A stretch of DNA of 64,000 bases from Streptomyces roseus. Its GTDB lineage: Bacteria; Actinomycetota; Actinomycetes; Streptomycetales; Streptomycetaceae. Positions within the stretch are counted from its first letter, which is position 1. Each line of letters begins with the position of its first letter. The translations under genes were made by a program, and so were the position numbers. Location: assembly GCF_001044425.1 (NCBI RefSeq), contig NZ_LFML01000049.1:62001-126000 (forward strand). Direction: 5' to 3'. Under the pieces are notes generated by a model. The model was not told where the DNA came from and did not search any database. It worked only from the letters and a program-made list of their open reading frames with translations. This document shows, one piece after another, positions 25,850 to 34,346 of the stretch.

Positions 25850-26520
25850 CGGCCGCCTCGGGCCGGGCGCCGCTGCGCATCGTGATCGCCGACGACGAGC
25901 GGATGGTCCGCACCGCCCTGCGGGTCATCCTCGAAGCCGAACCCGATCTGGTGGTGGTCGGCGAGGCGGCCACCGGCGCCGAGGCCGTCCCCCTCGTGCG
26001 TTCGCTGGCCCCCGACGTGGTGCTGATGGATGTCCGGATGCCCGAGATCGACGGCATCCGGGCCACCGAGCAGATCCTGTCCACACTGGCCGAGCCGCCC
26101 CGGATCGTGGTCGTCACCACCTTCGAGAACGACGCGTACGTCTACGACGCGCTGCGCGCGGGCGCCGCCGGCTTCCTCCTGAAGCGGGCCGAGCCCGAGG
26201 AGCTGATCGGCGCGGTCCGCCTCGTCGCCCGGGGCGACAGCCTGCTCTTCCCGGCGGCCGTCCGCGCCCTGGCCGCGTCCCACGCGCCCGGCGGCCGGGG
26301 CTGCGCGGCGCCCTGGGCGGCGCGGCTCACCGACCGGGAGGCGGGCGTACTGCGCCTGATGGCCACCGGCCTGTCCAACCAGGAGATGAGCGAACGACTC
26401 GGCGTCGGTCCACAGACGATCAAGACCCACGTGGCGGCGGTCCTGTCCAAGACGGGCTCGCGCGACCGCACCCAGGCGGTCATCGCGGCCTACGAGGGCG
26501 GCTTCATGAAGAAAGACTGA
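25846..26520 (+). CDS. LuxR/NarL-type response regulator
   Basis: 224 residues from a GTG overlapping the kinase stop (GTGA). The receiver domain has the acidic pair IADDERMVR, the phosphoacceptor Asp62 in DVVLMDVRMPEIDG, and the conserved Thr and Lys in VVTTFEND and FLLKRAEPEEL. The LuxR helix-turn-helix is at about 158-215 (LTDREAGVLRLMATGLSNQEMSERLGVGPQTIKTHVAAVLSKTG). It is the cognate partner of the kinase. Targets are unknown; the downstream pbpA-like gene is a candidate by proximity only. Confidence 0.95.
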   Translation: MTAASGRAPLRIVIADDERMVRTALRVILEAEPDLVVVGEAATGAEAVPLVRSLAPDVVLMDVRMPEIDGIRATEQILSTLAEPPRIVVVTTFENDAYVYDALRAGAAGFLLKRAEPEELIGAVRLVARGDSLLFPAAVRALAASHAPGGRGCAAPWAARLTDREAGVLRLMATGLSNQEMSERLGVGPQTIKTHVAAVLSKTGSRDRTQAVIAAYEGGFMKKD

Positions 26521-26582
26521 GAACCCGGCCACAATCGGGGCAGAGCGGAACGCCGCGAGGCCCTGACACGTCTTTCCCGGAG

Positions 26583-28031
26583 ATGAACAAAACGATCAGG
26601 CGTGCGTCGGTCTTCTGTCTGCTCCTGGTGCTGGCCCTTCTGGTGCGGGTCACCTGGGTGCAGGCCTACCAAGGCCAGGCCCTCGCGGACAACGAGAACA
26701 ACCGGCGGAACCTCATCGGGCAGTACGAGAACCCGCTGGGCAACATCATCGTGGGCGGGGAGGCGATCACCGGCTCGGTGAAGACGGACGGAAAGGACTT
26801 CGGCTACAAGCGCACCTACGTCAACGGCCCGCTCTACGCGCCGCTCACCGGCTACAGCTCCCAGGCCTTCGGCACGAGCATGCTGGAGGGGGTCTACAAG
26901 AAGATCCTCAACGGGTCCGACGACCGGCTCAAGACGGTGATGGACATGCTCACCAACAAGCGGGCCGCGCCGGGCAACGTGCTGACCACCGTCGACAAGG
27001 ACGTGCAGACGGCCGCGTACGAGGCGCTCCAGGGCAAGCAGGGCGCCGCCGTCGCCATCGACCCGGCGACCGGCGAGATCCTCGCCATCGTGAACAACCC
27101 CTCCTTCGACCCGGGCAGCATCGCCGGGGCCAACGACAAGCAGGCCTGGGAGAAGCTGATCGAGGACAAGGGCAAGGCCCTGGAGAACGTTGCCCTGCGC
27201 AAGCCGCAGGCGCCCGGCTCCACCTTCAAGCTGGTCACCCTCGCCGCGGCCATCGAGAACGGCCTGGTCACCAACCTCGACACGCCGACCGGCACCCCGG
27301 ACCCGTACACGATCCCCGGGACCCGGACCCAGCTGCCCAGCGAGGCGGGCTCCGCGGCCTGCAACAACGTCTCGGCGCGCACCGCGCTGCGGCTGTCCTG
27401 CAACAACGTCTTCGCGGAGCTGGCGCACAAGCTGGGCCAGGACAAGATGCGGGCGATGGCGGAGAAGCTCGGTTTCAACAGCGAGATCTCGACCCCCGTG
27501 ACCGCCCGTCCGGGGAGCAAGTACCCGACGCAGAAGATGTCCGTCGACCAGGTCGCGCAGACCGGTATCGGCCAGTTCGACGTGCAGGCCACCCCGCTCC
27601 AGATGGCGATGGTGACCGCCGCGATCGAGAACGGCGGCAAGCTCGTCGCCCCCCACTCGGTCTCCGAGGTCACCGACGGGAACGGCAACGTGCTGGAGAG
27701 CCTCAAGGACCCGAAGTCCGAGCAGGTCATGAAGGAGAAGACCGCCTCGATGCTCCAGGACGCCATGCGGACGGTCGCCACCGAGGGCGGCGGCAAGCCC
27801 GCGCAGGTGACGGGCGCCGAGGTGGGCGGCAAGACCGGTACCGCGCAGCGCGGCGTGAACAACAGCCTGCCGCCGCTGGCCTGGTTCACCTCGTACGGCA
27901 AGCTCGGCGGCAAGCAGATCGCCGTCGCCGTGGTGATCGAGAACTCGGACACCGACCGCTCCGAGATCGGCGGCGGCAAGCTGGCCGCCCCGATCGCCCA
28001 GAAGATGATGGCGGCTTGGCTGAAGAAGTAG
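26583..28031 (+). CDS. pbpA: PbpA-like class B penicillin-binding protein (transpeptidase)
   Basis: Cell-wall D,D-transpeptidase, 482 residues. A short cytoplasmic start and one membrane helix (SVFCLLLVLALLVRVTWVQA) are followed by the small N-terminal domain and the transpeptidase domain with STFK (Ser about 213), SCN (about 271) and KTGTAQ (about 416). The length and the MNKTIRRAS start match actinobacterial PbpA. Unlike the usual locus it has no rodA/ftsW or pkn genes beside it, so it is probably an extra copy. GGAG directly abuts the ATG, leaving no normal spacer, so translation may be weak or start unusually. Confidence 0.93.
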   Translation: MNKTIRRASVFCLLLVLALLVRVTWVQAYQGQALADNENNRRNLIGQYENPLGNIIVGGEAITGSVKTDGKDFGYKRTYVNGPLYAPLTGYSSQAFGTSMLEGVYKKILNGSDDRLKTVMDMLTNKRAAPGNVLTTVDKDVQTAAYEALQGKQGAAVAIDPATGEILAIVNNPSFDPGSIAGANDKQAWEKLIEDKGKALENVALRKPQAPGSTFKLVTLAAAIENGLVTNLDTPTGTPDPYTIPGTRTQLPSEAGSAACNNVSARTALRLSCNNVFAELAHKLGQDKMRAMAEKLGFNSEISTPVTARPGSKYPTQKMSVDQVAQTGIGQFDVQATPLQMAMVTAAIENGGKLVAPHSVSEVTDGNGNVLESLKDPKSEQVMKEKTASMLQDAMRTVATEGGGKPAQVTGAEVGGKTGTAQRGVNNSLPPLAWFTSYGKLGGKQIAVAVVIENSDTDRSEIGGGKLAAPIAQKMMAAWLKK

Positions 28032-28050
28032 CCGCGCCGGCCGCTCCACG

Positions 28051-28083
28051 ACGCGCCGGGAACCGACGTGGTTCCCGGCGCGT
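28051..28083 (+). terminator. Terminator after the penicillin-binding protein gene
   Basis: A 14-bp perfect stem (28051-28064 with 28070-28083) with a 5-base loop, followed by TTCCC, 19 bases after the stop. The next start codon is only 11 bases beyond it. Confidence 0.85.
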
Positions 28084-28093
28084 TTCCCTTCCC

Positions 28094-28603
28094 ATGATCA
28101 GACCCGCGCGACCCGCAGATCTCGACGCCATAGCGGCCCTCCACACCCGGGCCCGGGCCACCTACTACCAGCGGCGCGCCCCCGAGGAGGACGGCGCGGG
28201 CGAGGCCGAACTCGCGGGCACCCGCCAGGGCTGGTCGGTGGCGGTCGCCCGGAGTGCCGCCGAGGGCGGGGTGCTGTGCGCCGAGCGGGACGGGGAGCTG
28301 ACGGGGGTGGCCGCCTTCCGGACGGCCGGCGGCGAGACGACCCTCACCCAGCTGCACGTGGATCCGGCCCACTGGCGACGGGGCACCGGCGCCGCCCTGC
28401 ACGCCGCCTGCGTCGAGGCGTGGCGGCGCGCCGGGATCGGCCGGGTCCGGCTGGAGGTCTACGAACACAACCTGCGGGCCCAGGCCTTCTACGCCCGCCA
28501 GGGCTGGCACCCGGATCCGGCCGGTGCGCAGCGCTCCGGCTCGCACCTCACGCTGTGGCTCAGCCTCGGCTCCGGGGAATGCGACGCCCCGACAGGTGGT
28601 TGA
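28094..28603 (+). CDS. GNAT family N-acetyltransferase
   Basis: 169 residues, a single GNAT fold. It starts MIRPARPADLDAIAALHTRARATYY; the acetyl-CoA loop is LHVDPAHWRRGTGAALHAACVEAWRRAG (R/Q-x-x-G-x-G/A type), followed by VRLEVYEHNLRAQAFYARQGWHPD. It transfers an acetyl group to an unknown amine. The ATG sits 11 bases past the preceding terminator with no obvious ribosome-binding site, so the start or promoter arrangement is uncertain. Confidence 0.85.
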   Translation: MIRPARPADLDAIAALHTRARATYYQRRAPEEDGAGEAELAGTRQGWSVAVARSAAEGGVLCAERDGELTGVAAFRTAGGETTLTQLHVDPAHWRRGTGAALHAACVEAWRRAGIGRVRLEVYEHNLRAQAFYARQGWHPDPAGAQRSGSHLTLWLSLGSGECDAPTGG

Positions 28604-28646
28604 AGCCGAAACCGTCCCATCCCGGAACAAGGAGAGAAAAAGGATC

Positions 28647-29354
28647 ATGCGCGTCGAGATCTGGAGCGACATCGCCTGCCCCTGGTGCTACATCGGCAAG
28701 GCCCGGTTCACGAAGGGGCTGGCCGAGTTCGCGCACCGCGACGAGGTGGAGATCGTCTTCCGGTCCTTCGAGCTCGACCCGAACAGCCCCAAGGGCACGG
28801 TGGCGCCCGTCCTGGAGATGCTCGCCAAGAAGTACGGCCGCACCCTCGACGAGGCCCGCGCCATGGAGGAGCACGTCGCCGCGAGCGCCCGCGCCGAGGG
28901 GCTGACGTACCGCACCGACGGCCGCGACCACGGCAACACCTTCGACATCCACCGCCTGCTGCACCTGGCCGCCGCCCGCGGCCGTCAGGAGGAACTGCTC
29001 GACCTCGCCTACCGCGCGAACTTCGCGCAGGAGCGGTCGGTGTTCGACCCCGAGGTGCTGATCGCCCTCGCGGTCGAGGCCGGGCTGGACGAGGCGGAGG
29101 CCCGTACGGTCCTGGCCGACGACACCGCGTACGCCGCAGAGGTACGGGCGGACGAGCGCGAGGCGGCCGAACTCGGCGCGAACGCCGTGCCGTTCTTCGT
29201 CTTCGACCGCCGCTACGGCATCTCCGGCGGCCAGCCCGCCGAGGTCTTCACCCAGGCCCTGGAACAGGCCTGGGCCGGCCGCGAGGTGCCCGAGCCCGCG
29301 GCCGGGGCCGAGGCCTGCACCCCGGACGGCGCCTGCGCGGTCCCGCAGGCCTGA
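28647..29354 (+). CDS. DsbA family oxidoreductase, FrnE-like
   Basis: Cytoplasmic thioredoxin-fold disulfide oxidoreductase of 235 residues with the CPWC active site at C11-C14 (MRVEIWSDIACPWCYIGKARF). The helical insertion and the C-terminal AELGANAVPFFVFDRRYGISGGQPAEVF (cis-Pro loop) mark the FrnE subgroup, associated with oxidative-stress tolerance and polyketide biosynthesis. AAGGAGAG lies about 10 bases upstream of the ATG at 28647. Two extra cysteines near the C-terminus (EACTPDGACAV) could form a second redox pair. Confidence 0.9.
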   Translation: MRVEIWSDIACPWCYIGKARFTKGLAEFAHRDEVEIVFRSFELDPNSPKGTVAPVLEMLAKKYGRTLDEARAMEEHVAASARAEGLTYRTDGRDHGNTFDIHRLLHLAAARGRQEELLDLAYRANFAQERSVFDPEVLIALAVEAGLDEAEARTVLADDTAYAAEVRADEREAAELGANAVPFFVFDRRYGISGGQPAEVFTQALEQAWAGREVPEPAAGAEACTPDGACAVPQA

Positions 29355-29394
29355 CCGGGGCCGCCCCGCCTGCCCCGCAGGCCTGACCGGGGCC
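29342..29394 (+). repeat. 21-base direct repeat across the dsbA-like stop codon
   Basis: Two identical 21-base copies at 29342-29362 and 29374-29394, 32 bases apart, the first spanning the stop codon. It is a small local duplication with no evident function. Confidence 0.7.
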
Positions 29395-29402
29395 CGGTCC
29401 CG

Positions 29403-29438
29403 CCGGTCCGCCCGGGGCTGCGGCCCCGGGCGGACCGG
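29403..29438. terminator. Bidirectional terminator between convergent genes
   Basis: A perfect 16-bp GC-rich stem (29403-29418 with 29423-29438) with a TGCG loop, filling the gap between the DsbA-like gene and the leftward aminotransferase. Confidence 0.85.
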
Positions 29439-29440
29439 TA

Positions 29441-30508
29441 TCAGTACAAGGTCTCCGACCAGGCAGCTTCCGCGGCGGCCGCGGCATCGGCCGGATCCGT
29501 GCCCAGGGCCGTGGCGAGGGCCGTCAGGGAGGTGAGGACCGCCTCCAGGGACGCCGCCTGGCCGTAATGGTTGACCCGGATCATCTCCCCGGCCGCCGAC
29601 ACCGGGGCCGCGGGGGCGGCGGCCAGCGCCTTCGACGCCACCAGCGGGGCCTGCGGCACGCGGAGCGTGGTGGCCACCGGCGCCGCCTCCTCGGGGCGCG
29701 TCACGAACGGGGCGAGGCCCATCGCCTGCGCGCCCGCCCGGGTCGCCGCCGCGGCGGCGGAGTGGCGGGCCATCACCATCGGCAGGCCCTCGGTCGAGAT
29801 CCGCTCCAGGCACGCCTCCAGGGCCAGCATCTCCAGCTGCGCCGGGGCGTGCGGCAGCGCCGTGCGGCCCGCGTCGATCCAGCGCTCCTTCCAGTCCAGG
29901 AGCGAGAGGTACGAGCGGCGCGGGGCCGCCGGGTTCTCGGCGAAGCGGGCCCACGCGCGGTCCGAGACCGACACCGCCGAGACCCCTGCCGGTCCGCCCA
30001 TCGCCTTCTGGGCACCGATGACGCACAGGTCCACGCCCCACGCGTCCGGCAGCAGCGGCTCCGCGCCCACCGAAGCCACCGCGTCGAGCATGAACAGCGC
30101 CCCGTGGGCCCGTACGGCCTCGCCGATCTCCGCCACCGGGTTGGTGTTCCCGGTCGCCGCCTCCGCGTGGACCAGCGAGACGAAGTCGATCCGCGGGTGC
30201 TCGGCCAGCGCCCGGGCCACCTGCCCGGCCGTCACCGCCGTGTCGAACGGCACCGCCAGGTCCACCACCTCAGCCCCGCAGTCGCGCAGCCAGTTGCCGA
30301 AGGTGGTCCCGTACGGGCCGGTGACCACGTTCAGCGCCGTCGAACCGGGCCGCGCGCCCGAGCGGATGCACCCCTCCAGCGGCAGCAGCGCCTCGCCCTG
30401 CGTGATCACCACCTCCTGCCGGGTGGACAGCAGGTCCGCGACCCCCCGTTCGATCGACGCGAAGCGCTCCGCCGTGAGCGGTGGGAGGTCCAGCAGGGGG
30501 TGCGTCAC
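29441..30508 (-). CDS. Class V aminotransferase (alanine-glyoxylate aminotransferase-like)
   Basis: PLP-dependent enzyme of fold type I, 355 residues from a GTG at 30508. Motifs: VVTGPYGTTFGNWLRDCGAEVVDL, VHAEAATGNTNPV, LFMLDAVASVGAEPL, and the PLP lysine in CVIGAQKAMGGPAGVS. The C-terminal small domain ends EMIRVNHYGQAAS. Relatives use alanine, serine or 2-aminoethylphosphonate with glyoxylate or pyruvate; the substrate is not determined here. The frame stays open far upstream over the divergent gene, but that part is antisense. It is divergent from a metal-dependent hydrolase, possibly a shared pathway. Confidence 0.86.
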   Translation of the reverse strand: MTHPLLDLPPLTAERFASIERGVADLLSTRQEVVITQGEALLPLEGCIRSGARPGSTALNVVTGPYGTTFGNWLRDCGAEVVDLAVPFDTAVTAGQVARALAEHPRIDFVSLVHAEAATGNTNPVAEIGEAVRAHGALFMLDAVASVGAEPLLPDAWGVDLCVIGAQKAMGGPAGVSAVSVSDRAWARFAENPAAPRRSYLSLLDWKERWIDAGRTALPHAPAQLEMLALEACLERISTEGLPMVMARHSAAAAATRAGAQAMGLAPFVTRPEEAAPVATTLRVPQAPLVASKALAAAPAAPVSAAGEMIRVNHYGQAASLEAVLTSLTALATALGTDPADAAAAAEAAWSETLY

Positions 30509-30573
30509 GGTGGTGCTCTCTCTTCGTCCGCTGCGTCCGGGGTCTACCCGCACGAGCGTACCGAGGCCGCACG

Positions 30574-30579
30574 TACAGT
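30574..30579 (+). promoter_or_regulatory. -10 element (TACAGT) of a probably leaderless amidohydrolase mRNA
   Basis: TACAGT fits TANNNT and ends 7 bases before the ATG of the amidohydrolase, which has no ribosome-binding site. No good -35 is visible. Confidence 0.4.
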
Positions 30580-30586
30580 GCGGAAC

Positions 30587-31675
30587 ATGACCGATGACGT
30601 GCTGCATGTGAAGGGGCGTGTGCTCGTCGGGCCCGACGACGCGCGCGACGAGCTCTGGGTGGTCGGCGGCCGGATCTCCTACGAACGCCCGCACGGGGCG
30701 CGGGAGATCACCACCGTGTCCGGCTGGGCCCTGCCCGGGCTGGTCGACGCGCACTGCCACGTGGGCCTCGACGCCCACGGCCCGGTCGACGCGGAGACCG
30801 CCGAACGCCAGGCCCTGACCGACCGCGACGCCGGCACCCTGCTCATCCGCGACGCGGGGTCCCCCTCCGACACCCGCTGGATCGACGACCGCGAGGACCT
30901 GCCGAAGATCATCCGGGCGGGCCGCCACATCGCCCGCCCGCGCCGCTACATCCGCAACTTCGCCCACGAGATCGAGCCGTCCGACCTCGTCGCGTACGTG
31001 GGGCGCGAGGCGCGGCGCGGCGACGGCTGGGTCAAGCTGGTGGGGGACTGGATCGACCGCGAGGTGGGGGACCTGGCGCCCTGCTGGCCGCGGGCGGAGG
31101 TCGAGGCCGCCATCGCCGAGGCGCACCGGCTGGGCGCCCGCGTCACCGCGCACTGCTTCGCCGAGGACTCGCTGCGCGACCTGGTCGAGGCGGGCATCGA
31201 CTGCATCGAGCACGCCACCGGGCTCACCGAGGACACGATCCCGCTGTTCGCGGAGCGCGGGGTGGCGATCGTCCCGACGCTCGTGAACATCGCGACGTTC
31301 CCGAAGATGGCGGCGGGCGGCGAGGCCAAGTTCCCGCGCTGGTCGGCGCACATGAGGCGGTTGCACGAGCGCCGGTACGACACCGTGCGGGCCGCCTACG
31401 ACGCGGGCATCGGCGTGTACGTCGGTACCGACGCGGGAGGTTCCCTGCCGCACGGCCTGGTCGCGGCCGAGGTCGAGGAGCTGGTCCGGGCCGGGATCCC
31501 GGCGCTGGAGGCCCTCTCGGCGACGACGTGGGCGGCCCGCGAGTGGCTCGGCAGGCCGGGCCTGACCGAAGGGGCGCCGGCGGACCTGGTGGTCTACGAC
31601 GCCGACCCGCGGGCCGACGTACGGGCGCTGGCGCAGCCGCGGCGCGTCGTCGTGAACGGGAAGGTCCGCGCCTGA
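30587..31675 (+). CDS. Amidohydrolase family protein (imidazolonepropionase/prolidase-like)
   Basis: Metal-dependent hydrolase, 362 residues. A small beta-sandwich domain (VLHVKGRVLVGPDDARDELWVVGGRISY) surrounds a TIM barrel with metal ligands in LPGLVDAHCHVGLD, the KLVGDW segment, TAHCFAED, CIEHATGL and YVGTDAGGSLPHG. The C-terminus GAPADLVVYDADPRADVRALAQPRRVVVNGKV is typical of this superfamily. The natural substrate is unknown. The DNA shows a probably leaderless start. It is divergent from the class V aminotransferase, with a 78-base gap. Confidence 0.88.
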   Translation: MTDDVLHVKGRVLVGPDDARDELWVVGGRISYERPHGAREITTVSGWALPGLVDAHCHVGLDAHGPVDAETAERQALTDRDAGTLLIRDAGSPSDTRWIDDREDLPKIIRAGRHIARPRRYIRNFAHEIEPSDLVAYVGREARRGDGWVKLVGDWIDREVGDLAPCWPRAEVEAAIAEAHRLGARVTAHCFAEDSLRDLVEAGIDCIEHATGLTEDTIPLFAERGVAIVPTLVNIATFPKMAAGGEAKFPRWSAHMRRLHERRYDTVRAAYDAGIGVYVGTDAGGSLPHGLVAAEVEELVRAGIPALEALSATTWAAREWLGRPGLTEGAPADLVVYDADPRADVRALAQPRRVVVNGKVRA

Positions 31676-31969
31676 ACGGGCGGTTGACGCGGGGCGTGAC
31701 GCCGGAGGCCCGACGTCGTTGTGAAAGGCCGCCCGGGGGGCCGGCGTCGGCGTGTTCCCGGCGGCCGTGTGGCGGAAAAGAACTCCCGTTCCTTCTGAGG
31801 CGCAGTAAATCGAATACATGCATGAAAACCACCCTTTGGGGTGAACTCACCGCAGGTCGTCGCCCGTTCACTCTCCGTGCGTAAAGATTCCCAGGGTCAG
31901 AGGCCGTCGGCGCGCGATGTCCCCCATTGGCGGCGCGACGGCTCCCATCTCCCCGGGGGTTCCACCACC
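31676..31969. other. Intergenic region with an imperfect hairpin
   Basis: About 290 bases between the amidohydrolase and the LAETG-anchored protein. An imperfect hairpin at 31727-31766 (GGCCGCCCGGG with CCCGGCGGCC, one bulge) may terminate the upstream gene. The stretch 31790-31880 is less GC-rich (AGTAAATCGAATACATGC) and may hold the downstream promoter. I see no gene. Confidence 0.4.
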
Positions 31970-32890
31970 TTGAACAGCAACACCTTCCGCATGCCCGCAG
32001 CCGTCCTGATCGCCACGGGAGCGGTCGCCCTGCTCACCGCCCCGCCCGCGTCCGCCGCCGGCGGCGTCCCCGCCGGCGGGGACGAGGGCAAGGCCGGCGC
32101 CGTCGTCCTGCGCGCCGGCCTCGACGTGGGCCTGCTCAACAAGGCCGTCCACGTGCCGCTGACCACCACCCTCAACGAGGTCAGCGCCCCCGCGACGGCA
32201 CAGAAGACTGCCCTGACGGTGGCCCTGGACGGGGTCGAGGGGGGGAAGCCGGTCAGCCTGCTGCGCGCGGACGTGGCCACCTCCAAGGCCACCGCCGACA
32301 AGAACCGCGCCGAGGCGGAGGCCAACCTGGCCGACGCCACGGTGCACGTCCCGGGGCTGCCCGCGCTCTCCCTGATCCAGGTGGAGAAGGTCACGTCCAA
32401 GGCCGTGTGCGAGGCGGGCAGGAAGCCCGTGGCGAGCTCGAACGTGCTCGGCTCGGTGACCGTGCTCGGCAAGAAGGTCACCCTCTCGGCGGGCGGCCCG
32501 ACCAAGGTCGAGATCCCCAAGGTCGGCATGGTCAGCCTGGAGCTCTCCGGCACCCGGACCACCTCCACCACGGCCGCGGCGGCGGCGCTGCGGCTCAAGG
32601 TGTCCGTGAACCCGCTGGACCTGAACGTGGCCCAGGTCGAGGGCGAGGTCGTGCTCGCCGAGGCGCACTGCGAATCCCCCGCCGGGGCGCCGGCGCCCGA
32701 ACCCTCGGCGGGGTCCGGCCTCAAGCCGCAGACGGCGGCCTCCGGGACCGGCGCGGCCGTCACGGCCGACGCCAACCTGGCCGAGACCGGCGGCGGTTCG
32801 CCGGCCCCGTACGTCGCGGGCGGTGCGCTGGTCCTGCTGGGCATCGGGGCGGCCGCACTGGTCGTGACCCGGCGCGGCCGCACCTCGTAG
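31970..32890 (+). CDS. SCO1860-family LAETG-anchored surface protein
   Basis: Sortase-anchored cell-surface protein. 306 residues if started at the TTG at 31970; an ATG at 31991 is an alternative, and both leave a Sec signal peptide (AAVLIATGAVALLTAPPASA). The mature region is Ala/Val/Thr-rich with two cysteines (KAVCEAGRKP, AEAHCESPAG), then a Pro/Ser/Gly linker and the sorting signal LAETGGGSPAPYVAGGALVLLGIGAAALVV plus a basic tail RRGRTS. LAxTG is the form recognised by class E sortases of streptomycetes. The function is unknown. In S. coelicolor this gene neighbours the cobalamin cluster, as here. Confidence 0.82.
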   Translation: MNSNTFRMPAAVLIATGAVALLTAPPASAAGGVPAGGDEGKAGAVVLRAGLDVGLLNKAVHVPLTTTLNEVSAPATAQKTALTVALDGVEGGKPVSLLRADVATSKATADKNRAEAEANLADATVHVPGLPALSLIQVEKVTSKAVCEAGRKPVASSNVLGSVTVLGKKVTLSAGGPTKVEIPKVGMVSLELSGTRTTSTTAAAAALRLKVSVNPLDLNVAQVEGEVVLAEAHCESPAGAPAPEPSAGSGLKPQTAASGTGAAVTADANLAETGGGSPAPYVAGGALVLLGIGAAALVVTRRGRTS

Positions 32891-32921
32891 CCTCGTCACC
32901 CGACCGCGGTCCGCGGGGTGC

Positions 32922-34160
32922 TCAGCGGGTGGCGCGCACCAAACCCTGCTTGTCCGCTCCGCGCGACAGCACGGCCTCGCTGACCTGCTTGTCGACGGCG
33001 GAGTACGCGGACTTCGCGGCCGCCCCGAGCCCGGATTCGGTGGCGGCGCAGGAGGTGCACACGACGCGGAACGGCGGGTTCATGTCCGAGTACTGGGTGA
33101 GGTACTCGGCCTTGGTCACGTCCCACCGGCCGGGGTGGGCGGCCGCCGGGGTGAAGGTGAAACGCGGGATCGAGGACATGTTGCCGCGCGCCTTGTCGGC
33201 CTCGTAGAAGCTGGCGATCTGGTCGCCCATGCCGAACACGACCCATGTGCCGTTGATCTTCTCGTAGGGCTGCGGCACATGGTTGTGCGTCCCGAGGACC
33301 AGATCGATGTCGGGGAGCCCGTCCGGGCCGCGCGAGGCGGTCAGCGCCTGCGCCAGGTCCCGCTGCTGCTGGTCGGGCGCCGTCTGCCACTCGGTACCCC
33401 AGTGGACGCTGAGGACGACCACGTTCGCGCCGGCCGCCCGCGCCGCGCGGGCGTCGGCGATGATCCGGTTCTGGTCGATCAGGTTGACGGACCAGGGCTT
33501 TGCGGCCGGGACCGGGATCCCGTTCGTCCCGTACGTGTAGTCCAGCTGGGCGACCTTGGCGCCGCCGGCGGAGAGCACCGCCGGGGCCTTGGCCTCATCG
33601 GCGCTGCGGGCGGAGCCGACGTGCTTGATGCCGACCCGGTCGAGGTGTTCCAGGGTGCGGACGAGGCCGTCGTAGCCGTCGTCCAGGGTGTGGTTCGAGC
33701 CGGTCGAGCAGCTGTCGTACCCGGCGTCCTTCAGCGCGTCGGCCAGCTGGTGCGGGGCCTTGAACGCGGGATATCCGGTGTAGGGGCCGCCGGGCCGGCC
33801 GTACGGTATCTCGTGGTGGCATATCGCCAGGTCGGCGGCGGCCACCAGGGGCTTGACCCCCGCGAGTATCTTCCGGAAGTCGTGGCTCTGGCCGCTGCCC
33901 TGGGCGTCGTCGGCGGCCCGCTGGACGATCGAGGGGTACGGGATGATGTCGCCGGTCGCGACCAGCGTGAACGGCTTGGCCCCGGCGGGCGCCGCCGGAC
34001 TCGCCTCGCCCCGGCCCTCCTTGCCGGTCCCGGGCCTGGCCCCGAGCCGCTGCTCGCCGGCCTCCGTGCCGTGGTCGAGCAGGCTCGGCAGGGCGAGGAT
34101 CCCGCCGGCTATGGCCGCCACCGCCGCCACGGCCAGGCCTGTCGTCGCTGATGTCTTCAC
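32922..34160 (-). CDS. CapA family protein (poly-gamma-glutamate capsule-type metallophosphatase)
   Basis: 412 residues from GTG, exported or membrane-anchored by an N-terminal helix (GLAVAAVAAIAGGILALPSLL). The CapA/PgsA metallophosphatase-like domain has TLVATGDIIPYP, ICHHEIPYG, TGSNHTLDDGYDGL, VVLSVHWGTEWQ and LVLGTHNHVPQPYEKI, with the metal-binding His/Asp residues in place. No pgsB or pgsC is present, so polyglutamate synthesis is unlikely; an enzymatic role on envelope substrates is more plausible. It is convergent with the LAETG protein gene, 31 bases apart. Confidence 0.85.
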   Translation of the reverse strand: MKTSATTGLAVAAVAAIAGGILALPSLLDHGTEAGEQRLGARPGTGKEGRGEASPAAPAGAKPFTLVATGDIIPYPSIVQRAADDAQGSGQSHDFRKILAGVKPLVAAADLAICHHEIPYGRPGGPYTGYPAFKAPHQLADALKDAGYDSCSTGSNHTLDDGYDGLVRTLEHLDRVGIKHVGSARSADEAKAPAVLSAGGAKVAQLDYTYGTNGIPVPAAKPWSVNLIDQNRIIADARAARAAGANVVVLSVHWGTEWQTAPDQQQRDLAQALTASRGPDGLPDIDLVLGTHNHVPQPYEKINGTWVVFGMGDQIASFYEADKARGNMSSIPRFTFTPAAAHPGRWDVTKAEYLTQYSDMNPPFRVVCTSCAATESGLGAAAKSAYSAVDKQVSEAVLSRGADKQGLVRATR

Positions 34161-34346
34161 TTCCGGACCCCCCGGGCTTCCCTGCTGATGCCGAGATCAT
34201 CGCCTACCTCCGGCCACCCCGCCAACGGAGCCGGGGCCTCCGGATGGCGGCCCCGCCGCGGCGGGAGCGGGCCCGTTTCCCGGCGGCCGGGCAGGCAGCG
34301 GGCCGGGCCGGGCTCCGGGGTCAAGCGGGTCGGTCCGGGGGCCCGG

